DNA from: Rs1 sp034111875
Lineage (GTDB): Bacteria > Pseudomonadota > Gammaproteobacteria > Pseudomonadales > Balneatricaceae
Direction: 5' to 3'
DNA: 22,422 nucleotides
Assembly: GCA_034111875.1 (NCBI GenBank)
Contig: JAWUWK010000132.1
Location: 1 to 22,422 of the forward strand
This document shows positions 1 through 6,256 of this stretch, one piece after another. Below the pieces are notes generated by a model. That model did no database searches. It worked only from the letters and a program-made list of their open reading frames with translations, and was not told the DNA's origin. The first letter of the stretch is position 1. Every line of letters starts with the position of its first letter. The translations under genes were made by a program, and so were the position numbers.

Positions 1-1032
1 TAAGCACCCATTATCAAGCAGATTTGATAGAGTGTTTTCTTACTTAAATGGGTTAATTGCGTCAACTTTAATAACAAGTAACCGATGATCGTTACTAATA
101 CTTGAATCATGACGCCGTTTCTCTTTTGGCTAGTAAAGCGCTTTATGTTTAGATTCTGTCTTATCCATTTAAAAAACAGTTCTATCTCCCAGCGTTACTT
201 ATAGCATGAGGCAATCTCCGCGGCTGATCGTTTTAAATCATTCGTGATAAAAACCAGCAGCTTTTGATCTTCCTCTCGAATAAAAGTCACTCGACGTCAT
301 TCGATCGGACAGTGCTTTTTTCCTTTTGCACTACTTAAACCTATGACTTCATCCGTGACAATTCCTTCGCCGTTGGGTCTCAATGTTGTTACGACTTGAT
401 AGCAGGTATTGGTTTTCATTCTACTCACAAATATAAATTCCTGTTGATCTAGTAAATAAAACCAACTGTCATTATTGTAAGCAAGATCGACGACTTAGGT
501 AGTATTTCGCATCATAGGTAAGCTGTTCAGTTCTTTGGCGTCATTTACTTTTGCATCGGTCAACGAAAAACAAACAGGTACAGCAGCATTGGGGTCCTAA
601 AATGTATGTCGCTTTATTCCCGCTTTTGATGAACGAAACTTAGCCCATTTAAATCAATCGTGGTTGAATCGATTAACCTTATCATCTCTTGGGTGTCGTT
701 TTTTGGCAGTTTAGATCGCACTTTCGCGCGCAAGTAATAAAACGTTTCTTCGAAGATATCGGTCGGTCGGTTTCGATTTGCATCGGATAATGAATAACGG
801 CTAATGCAGATTGCGCCTAAGTGATAAAGCTCAGATTTCTGGCTATTGTAAGTTGTCTCAATACCTCTTAAAGAGGTTTGACTATTAAGTTGTGCAAAGA
901 GTAAATCAATCAGTCCCAGCATGAAAGTGTTCTGGTTCGGTGATCTCCATTATAGCGATCAACCACTTTTGGGAAGGTATGGCGGGGGATAAATTTTAAA
1001 ACTTGATGGAAAATACTGCTAGAATGTTTCAC
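1..1032 (-). pseudogene. IS4-family transposase pseudogene, DUF4372-type N-terminus
   Basis: Translation from the GTG at 1032 begins VKHSSSIFHQVLKFIPRH and runs to a TLSCWD segment, the usual N-terminus of IS4-family transposases with a DUF4372 domain. A one-base deletion just after TLSCWD (near 922-928) shifts the frame. Reading resumes in another frame from 922 down to about 630, with the conserved RLIDSTTIDLN stretch containing the first catalytic aspartate. A small deletion there, relative to copy 2, shifts the frame again. Further recognisable sequence continues to position 1, where the window cuts the C-terminal part. With at least two frameshifts and several stops it cannot make active transposase. 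Assignment to IS4 is by motif and by similarity to the second copy. The exact IS name is not recognised. Confidence 0.8.
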
Positions 1033-1139
1033 GCTTAACCACGGGTTGTGAAAATTGGAGTCTTGATAACAACAATTCTACCGTAAACACTGAGGTTAGT
1101 GCTTTTCAGCCATTTATATTTTTACACCGCACAGCAGTG
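1..1139 (-). mobile_element. Decayed IS4-family insertion sequence (copy 1, truncated by window start)
   Basis: The reverse complement aligns by eye with the element at 18717-19981 through the transposase gene and the roughly 107-bp leader before it. The outer end at 1125-1139 reads CACCGCACAGCAGTG on the plus strand. It matches 11 of 15 positions of the inverted repeat AACCGGACACTAGTG of the other copy, so I place the element boundary there. The other end lies outside the window. The divergence in the terminal repeat and the broken transposase show an old, immobile copy. Confidence 0.75.
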
Positions 1140-1175
1140 TGAAGTCATATATTAAATCACACTCAGGAATGGCTA

Positions 1176-1196
1176 TTGGCACTACCTTTGTGCCAA
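1176..1196. other. Inverted repeat / hairpin between IS copy 1 and trmJ
   Basis: TTGGCAC (1176-1182) and GTGCCAA (1190-1196) are perfectly complementary across a 7-base loop. There is no T-run on either side, so it is not a convincing terminator. It lies in the 238-bp gap between the IS end and trmJ. Function unknown. Confidence 0.35.
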
Positions 1197-1313
1197 ATAA
1201 ATATCGAGAGTTTATATCCCTGAACTTATATTGACAATGAAGTAGCGCCCTATCAGATCACTCAGTCCGTCCCGAGCAGCCTTTGTTTATCATTGAATAA
1301 TAGAAAATTTAAT

Positions 1314-1340
1314 TTGTAACGCAGCATTTGCTGCTAGAAT
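1314..1340 (+). promoter_or_regulatory. Candidate trmJ-roxA promoter with palindromic spacer
   Basis: TTGTAA (1314-1319) and TAGAAT (1335-1340) resemble sigma-70 -35 and -10 boxes with a short 15-bp spacer, about 38 bp before the trmJ start. The spacer is almost filled by the perfect dyad GCAGC-ATTT-GCTGC (1321-1334), which could be a repressor site or chance. The short spacing keeps confidence low. Confidence 0.35.
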
Positions 1341-1377
1341 AGTCGCCTTTTATGCTACTAAACAATTAAGTAACCCT

Positions 1378-2127
1378 ATGCAATTAGACAACATTAAAAT
1401 CGTCCTTGTTAATACATTCCATCCAGGTAATATCGGCGCCGCTGCGAGGGCGCTGAAGAATATGGGATTGTCACAACTTTTTTTGGTTAACCCAGTAGAC
1501 TTCCCTCATGAAGAAGCTACTTCGCGTGCAGCAGGTGCTCAAGATGTATTAACCAACACTGTGATTGTAAATACTTTACAAGAAGCTATAGACGACTGTC
1601 AGCTGGTTATAGGCGCTAGCGCCAGAAATCGAACTTTCGATTTGCCTTTGCTCAATGTTAAAGAAAGTGCTGAAAAAATTTCGGCTGAAACCGAATATGG
1701 AAAAATAGCGATTCTATTTGGTCGAGAAAGCAAAGGCTTATTAAATGAAGAACTAAGTTTATGTAACTTTCACCTCTTCATACCGACGAACCCCGCTTAT
1801 CCAGTACTTAATATATCCCAAGCTATCCAATTAGTCTGTTATGAGATATGGCTTGCTAGCGAACAGCCAACAAGCCCACAAGATAGCTATTATCCAGTGC
1901 AAAAAGAGATGTTAAATTTCTATCAGCATTTAGAGCAGGTACTAAGGAAAGCACATTTTTTAATCCCACAGCACGAAGGCAGGGCAATGCAAAAACTTCA
2001 ACGCCTTTTCAACCGCGCACGACCCGAAAAAGATGAACTAGGTATGTTACGCGGTGTACTCGCTAGCATTGAAAAACGTATAGACAACCTTGATGAGCCA
2101 TCCATCTCACCTGATAAGCGAAACTAA
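1378..2127 (+). CDS. trmJ: tRNA (cytidine/uridine-2'-O-)-methyltransferase TrmJ
   Basis: SpoU/TrmD (SPOUT) superfamily enzyme that methylates the ribose 2'-OH at position 32 of several tRNAs using S-adenosylmethionine, in the cytoplasm. The 249-residue length matches the family (E. coli TrmJ is about 246). Visible SPOUT motifs are the N-terminal IVLVNTFHPGNIGAAARALKNMG with the invariant N-x-G-x-x-A-R, a central FGRESKGLLNEEL and the C-terminal knot motif IPTNPAYPVLNISQA. A helical C-terminal extension (residues about 165-235) is typical of TrmJ as opposed to shorter TrmH-like proteins. The ATG at 1378 is the first in frame and fits homologues, although its Shine-Dalgarno is weak. The stop at 2127 lies 4 bases before the preferred roxA start, so the two are probably cotranscribed. 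Confidence 0.93.
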   Translation: MQLDNIKIVLVNTFHPGNIGAAARALKNMGLSQLFLVNPVDFPHEEATSRAAGAQDVLTNTVIVNTLQEAIDDCQLVIGASARNRTFDLPLLNVKESAEKISAETEYGKIAILFGRESKGLLNEELSLCNFHLFIPTNPAYPVLNISQAIQLVCYEIWLASEQPTSPQDSYYPVQKEMLNFYQHLEQVLRKAHFLIPQHEGRAMQKLQRLFNRARPEKDELGMLRGVLASIEKRIDNLDEPSISPDKRN

Positions 2128-2131
2128 TTAC

Positions 2132-3313
2132 ATGCGAACACTTCCCCTTGGTGACATATCACTCGACATTTTTTTAACCCAATACTGGCAGAAAAAGCCT
2201 CTGGTTATTCGCAATGCAATAGAAAATTTTGCGCCGATCATTTCTGCCGATGAACTCGCCGGCTTAGCCTGTGAAGAGGAAGTAGAGTCTCGCTTAATAA
2301 TACAAGACAACACCCGTCAACAATGGTCAATGCGTCACGGCCCATTAACTGAGGATGATTTCAGTAATTTACCTCAATCGCATTGGACATTATTGGTGCA
2401 AGCCGTTGACCACTGGCACCCTGAAGCGCACGAGTTACTGCAACTTTTTGATTTTATTCCCCAGTGGCGAATCGACGATTTAATGATTTCCTACGCCACA
2501 AAAGGCGGCGGTGTTGGCCCCCACTACGATAATTACGATGTGTTTTTACTCCAGGCCACTGGCAGCAGAGAATGGCAGTTCGGCGGCTTGTATGATGAAA
2601 ATTCAGCACGTCAAGACAACACTGAATTAATGCTATTGGCAGATTGGGAAGCCGAGATGACGGTGACATTAAACCCAGGTGATATGTTGTATATTCCCCC
2701 TAAGGTAGGCCACAATGGCACCGCCTTAAGTGATGACTGCACTACTTACTCAGTTGGCTTTCGCGCCCCATCTCATTCGGATGTGTTACTCAACTTTAGT
2801 GATTTTGTGGCGCATGATTTGAGCACTGAATTACGTTTCCAAGATAAAGATCTGGAACCGCAACAACATTGTGCAGAAATAAAACCGGCAGCCATCGCCG
2901 AAGTAAAGAAAATCCTCCAGCAGTACATTGATAAACCGGGACTTATTGAGCAGTGGTTTGGCTGTTATATGACAGAGCATAAGTATGCTGAGCAACAACA
3001 AGAGCTCTACTTAGATAACAGCATTGATGAACTGGTTGAGGCAATGCAGCAAGCCAATGAAATCTGTAAAATTCCGGGCACTAGAGTCGCCTTTCAATTG
3101 AATAATACTGAAGGTTTATACTCAAATGACAGCGAACAAAGTTTGTTATTATTTGTCAACGGTATGTGCTGCAATATAGCGTATGAGCAACAAGATTTTG
3201 TGATTAGCTTGTCAAAAGCAGATTTTATAGTTGCCGATGAGGTCCTTAAGTCACCGGAGAGGATTAAATTAATGGCCAATTTAATTAAAATTGGCGCCTA
3301 CGAAATCCTCTAA
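2132..3313 (+). CDS. roxA: Ribosomal oxygenase RoxA, 50S L16 arginine 3-hydroxylase (JmjC/cupin)
   Basis: Fe(II)/2-oxoglutarate-dependent oxygenase (formerly YcfD) that hydroxylates an arginine of ribosomal protein L16. The N-terminal part matches the family closely: a YWQKKPLVIRNA segment, then SADELAGLACEEEVESRL and HWTLLVQAVDHW. The JmjC core has WRIDDLMISYATKGGGVGPHYDNYDVF. Iron ligands are H131 and D133 of the HxD motif and probably H194 in YIPPKVGHNG, followed by YSVGFRAPS. The C-terminal helical and winged-helix region completes 394 residues (E. coli about 373). I chose the ATG at 2132 because E. coli RoxA begins about the same distance before the WQKRP motif. An upstream in-frame ATG at 2093 would add 13 residues and overlap trmJ. 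No terminator is evident after the stop. Confidence 0.92.
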   Translation: MRTLPLGDISLDIFLTQYWQKKPLVIRNAIENFAPIISADELAGLACEEEVESRLIIQDNTRQQWSMRHGPLTEDDFSNLPQSHWTLLVQAVDHWHPEAHELLQLFDFIPQWRIDDLMISYATKGGGVGPHYDNYDVFLLQATGSREWQFGGLYDENSARQDNTELMLLADWEAEMTVTLNPGDMLYIPPKVGHNGTALSDDCTTYSVGFRAPSHSDVLLNFSDFVAHDLSTELRFQDKDLEPQQHCAEIKPAAIAEVKKILQQYIDKPGLIEQWFGCYMTEHKYAEQQQELYLDNSIDELVEAMQQANEICKIPGTRVAFQLNNTEGLYSNDSEQSLLLFVNGMCCNIAYEQQDFVISLSKADFIVADEVLKSPERIKLMANLIKIGAYEIL

Positions 3314-3787
3314 TATCTTGTTTAAGCGAGGCACTAATAAAGGCGCACAACCATAAAAAGTCTTTGTTATCGCTGTATCTATGAATAAAAGAGCTAAGGG
3401 CGATAAGGATGCAGCCAGTGCCTAATAGCCGCTGCCTTTTAGGTAATAGCGTTAGATACTATCGATGCAAAGTGTAGTAAAAAACGCTGAGCGAGCCTTT
3501 GGCTAAGCCTAATGTTACTTTTTGTCTAAAAGCTACACTAGGTCTTGCCATTCAATGACGGGCAGCTGAAATCGCAGATAAATAACGGCTGGCTATATAA
3601 CCGGCACAGAGAAAAAACACATCACAAATAGAGTAGTAAAGAACCTCTCATGCTCTGCAAAACTGGCATCTTGGAGTATCCAATTTGCCCGTTTAAAAGT
3701 GAACAGTCTTGCTTGTGATCGAGATATATACTGAAGCCGAATCAAACTCTTTTCAAGCCTTGCTATTTGCAAAAAAACAACTCAATA
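3314..3787. other. Convergent intergenic region, nothing recognised
   Basis: This stretch lies between the convergent ends of roxA and the DnaQ-like gene. No convincing ORF with a ribosome-binding site, RNA gene or T-tailed hairpin was found on either strand. A weak AGCC-TTT-GGCT stem lies near 3496-3506 without a strong following U-run. Confidence 0.5.
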
Positions 3788-4438
3788 CTAGACGGCTATT
3801 TTCAATGATAATTGGGCAATACGTTGCTTAATTACTTGTCTAGAACTCGCTATCGTCGTTGCTAAACGCACCAGTGCGTAACAGTCAGCCACCGTGCCAT
3901 TAGTGCTGTCAAAGCCAGCAACTTTGGCTTTTTTCATCGCGTAGGCCATTGATACACTGCCGTACCTATTATCACTGCCATAGGCGTTAGCCGCCAAATA
4001 CATTGCGCAATTAACTTCTAATGAGTCCACCCAATCTATGCCTAAACCATAAGCGATAGATGTCTGCTTGAGTATCCGAGTCTCGAACAACGCGTTAAAA
4101 ATGATAATTTTTCGGCCTTTTAAAAGCTCCATCACTTTTGCGACTAGCGCTGGCCATTTGGGCCTTTGCAATAAGCCAGTTAAATTAATGCCGTGTCGAT
4201 TTTCGGCATCAATCGCGACCGTTGGTAAGATTTGTGAATGAAATAATACCCTTTGCTCAGAGTCTAAAATAGATAACTCAATTAGCTGGTCAGACTTACC
4301 CGATCCAGTAGTTTTAGTACATAAATAGAGAGGGGCTGTGTTGAGCCAATTGGCCGCGGCTCTACCAGCTCTTGCCAAATTGCTATTAAGCTCACGTTGC
4401 AGAGAATAAAGAGATTGTTGCGTGGGATGGTTTTGCAT
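3788..4438 (-). CDS. DnaQ-like (DEDD-fold) exonuclease-related protein lacking most catalytic residues
   Basis: This 216-residue protein has the layout of a proofreading-type 3'-5' exonuclease (RNase H-like fold). A first strand PLYLCTKTTG is followed by IELSILD, an ILPTVAI...HGI segment, a second motif IIFNALFETRIL and a third motif NGTVADC. In active DEDDh enzymes these read DTETTG, N-A-x-F-D-x-R-x-L and H-x(4)-D. Here C40 and K42 replace the motif I Asp and Glu, E119 replaces the motif II Asp and N180 replaces the motif III His. Only D185 is kept. The protein is therefore likely nuclease-dead or a decaying gene still open over its full length. The N-terminal 30 residues form a predicted helix. 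It lies on the same strand as, and downstream of, the soe operon, 158 bp after soeC. A TTGSGKS stretch resembles a Walker A loop only by chance. Confidence 0.7.
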   Translation of the reverse strand: MQNHPTQQSLYSLQRELNSNLARAGRAAANWLNTAPLYLCTKTTGSGKSDQLIELSILDSEQRVLFHSQILPTVAIDAENRHGINLTGLLQRPKWPALVAKVMELLKGRKIIIFNALFETRILKQTSIAYGLGIDWVDSLEVNCAMYLAANAYGSDNRYGSVSMAYAMKKAKVAGFDSTNGTVADCYALVRLATTIASSRQVIKQRIAQLSLKIAV

Positions 4439-4547
4439 AGTGGGCTATCCTAATGCCAGTGTTCAAAGACAAATTGATAGCCACACTATACATGAAAAGC
4501 ACTGATTATAAACACATATACTGATTTTATTTACAGTATTTTTTTGA

Positions 4548-4586
4548 AGCTGACCGCTAGTGCAGAACTTCTAGCGGCCAAAAGCT
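4548..4586 (-). terminator. Long hairpin downstream of soeC (possible terminator or mRNA 3' end)
   Basis: CCGCTAG (4554-4560) and CTAGCGG (4571-4577) pair perfectly around a 10-base loop. Outer AAGCT/AGCTT arms can extend the stem. It lies just beyond the soeC stop on the minus strand. The bases after the stem on that strand are A-rich rather than T-rich, so intrinsic termination is uncertain. Confidence 0.4.
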
Positions 4587-4596
4587 TACAAAGACT

Positions 4597-5526
4597 TTAA
4601 TCTTTCTTGTTAGCTTGAAAGAATCTGACCACGTGCCTAGCTTCAGCAAAAAATAACCAGCGCTCTGCCAGCAACCCGGCAAGGCAAACAAACACCGCAA
4701 GTACTAATAAAACGCTACTCGTCGACATCAGTATCAAGGCTGGAATAAGGAAACTCAAACCGAGTGAGGCCATTCTAATTCTTAACAGTTTATCGGCTTC
4801 TACAGTGTAGCCAAACTCATTGTTCAAAAACGCATTTGAACTGTGACCTTGATCTAAGAGGCGCACACTTGCCTGGGTAAAACCAGTGGCGGTTTTAATC
4901 GTACTACCAGAAGGTTTTCCTATCCAATAAAAATAAATAGATTTAACCACGGCCCCCATTGCCAAAAACACAAAAGCTAAATTATATAAATCAGTGGCCG
5001 GCGAAGCAGCTAACATGGCTTGTATAGCGAGCAACAATAATGATCCCGACATTAAACCTAAAACAATATAGTTAACGGGCGTAAGAGCCGTGTTCCACTG
5101 TTTAATTGTTTTCAAGCTCGCATAGATCATACTAGTGCAAAAAAGCGTAATAAAGGCTATTACAAGGCTCATTACTCCAAGCAATGCAGACAAGCCGTTC
5201 AGTTGTGATCCCTGTAAATAGATAGCTAATAAATAACCAATCACAAAAGGATAAAAGAGTATTGCGAATACAGCTTCTCTGGATAACCAGCTGGTTTTAA
5301 ATCGACTAAACGCTCGCCAAGCGTTCTTAGGATTAGTCAAATGTAAGGTAGAGGCGAGCAGCCCGCATGAAATAAAGATTAGTGATGTAATACCAGCAAC
5401 CAAAATCAACATCTGATCTTGTAGTGCACTAATACCTACTAAATGGCCGAGGATTAATAAAAATATTAAGCCATAACCAGCCCCAGATGCGACTGTAAAT
5501 ATCAGTACCGAAAACGCAGGATGCAT
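4597..5526 (-). CDS. soeC: SoeC-like / DmsC-family molybdoenzyme membrane anchor
   Basis: A 309-residue, highly hydrophobic protein with about eight predicted membrane segments and short loops. It opens with MHPAFSVLIFTVASGAGYGL, characteristic of DmsC/YnfH-type anchors in SoeABC-like operons. It would anchor the catalytic and Fe-S subunits on the cytoplasmic face of the inner membrane and pass electrons to quinone. The start is set by a GGAG ribosome-binding site six bases before the ATG at 5526. A TTG four codons upstream overlaps that site and is less likely. It follows soeB after a 40-bp gap in the same operon. DmsC of DMSO reductase is the alternative family name. The naming depends on the catalytic subunit. 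Confidence 0.8.
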   Translation of the reverse strand: MHPAFSVLIFTVASGAGYGLIFLLILGHLVGISALQDQMLILVAGITSLIFISCGLLASTLHLTNPKNAWRAFSRFKTSWLSREAVFAILFYPFVIGYLLAIYLQGSQLNGLSALLGVMSLVIAFITLFCTSMIYASLKTIKQWNTALTPVNYIVLGLMSGSLLLLAIQAMLAASPATDLYNLAFVFLAMGAVVKSIYFYWIGKPSGSTIKTATGFTQASVRLLDQGHSSNAFLNNEFGYTVEADKLLRIRMASLGLSFLIPALILMSTSSVLLVLAVFVCLAGLLAERWLFFAEARHVVRFFQANKKD

Positions 5527-5566
5527 ATTGTTCTCCAAATAAAAAATTCTAAAGGCATTAAACTGA

Positions 5567-6256
5567 TTAGCGAGTAATAATTTTATTAACCCAGCCTTTA
5601 ACGGTTTGGCTCACACTAGCCTGCGCGTGTACTTCTGCCACGGGCTTATTGCGCGGCGGAAGATAAGTATTAACCGGGTTGTAACCTAGCTCAGGTAATA
5701 ATTGCTTGCCAGAGCGCTCTCTGACTAGCTGGCTCACTTCTGAATTGGGGTCATCAAAATCACCAAAGGTTCTAGACCTTGTAGGGCAAGTCAGAACACA
5801 AGCTGGCTGGCGCTCGGCCTCTGGTAGTTTTAGATCGTAAATCCGGTCGACACACAAGGTACATTTTTTCATTGTCCCCTGCTCTGCATCTAACTCTCGC
5901 GCGCCATAAGGACAGGCCCAAGCACATAAATTGCAACCCATACATTTATCTTGGTCCACTAGCACAATACCGTCCTCTTCCCTCTTGTAGGAAGCACCAG
6001 TAGGACAGACAGTGACACAAGCAGCATCCTCACAGTGCATGCAAGACATTGGCATATGCACTGTTTTACTGTTTGGAGTATCGCCAACTTCATAGGTTCG
6101 AATACGGTTTAACCAAGTACCACTGGGATCTTTCGAATAGGGGTCTTGGTCCGACAAAGGCCCAATAGTGCCCGAAGTGTTCCATTGTTTACAAGCAGTT
6201 GCGCAACCATGGCAACCAACACAAGTATCTAAATCTACCACTAATCCCAATTTCAT
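5567..6256 (-). CDS. soeB: SoeB-like four-cluster [4Fe-4S] electron transfer subunit
   Basis: This 229-residue DmsB/PsrB/NrfC-type ferredoxin subunit has four cysteine groups for four cubane clusters. The first is C12-x2-C15-x2-C18-x3-C22. The others are CMHCEDAACVTVCP, CMGCNLCAWACP, and CTLC paired with PACVLTCP. It would relay electrons from the molybdenum subunit to the membrane anchor. There is no Tat or Sec signal, so it is cytoplasmic, in line with Soe and unlike exported DMSO reductase. Its ATG overlaps the soeA stop in an ATGA arrangement, which points to translational coupling. The C-terminal 40 residues (NPVNTYLPPRNKP onward) are a family-typical tail. Confidence 0.88.
   Translation of the reverse strand: MKLGLVVDLDTCVGCHGCATACKQWNTSGTIGPLSDQDPYSKDPSGTWLNRIRTYEVGDTPNSKTVHMPMSCMHCEDAACVTVCPTGASYKREEDGIVLVDQDKCMGCNLCAWACPYGARELDAEQGTMKKCTLCVDRIYDLKLPEAERQPACVLTCPTRSRTFGDFDDPNSEVSQLVRERSGKQLLPELGYNPVNTYLPPRNKPVAEVHAQASVSQTVKGWVNKIITR

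Noticed and set aside
4285..4320. Walker A-like TTGSGKS in the DnaQ-like protein
   Set aside because: It occupies the place of exonuclease motif I (DTETTG) and no Walker B or ATPase fold follows.
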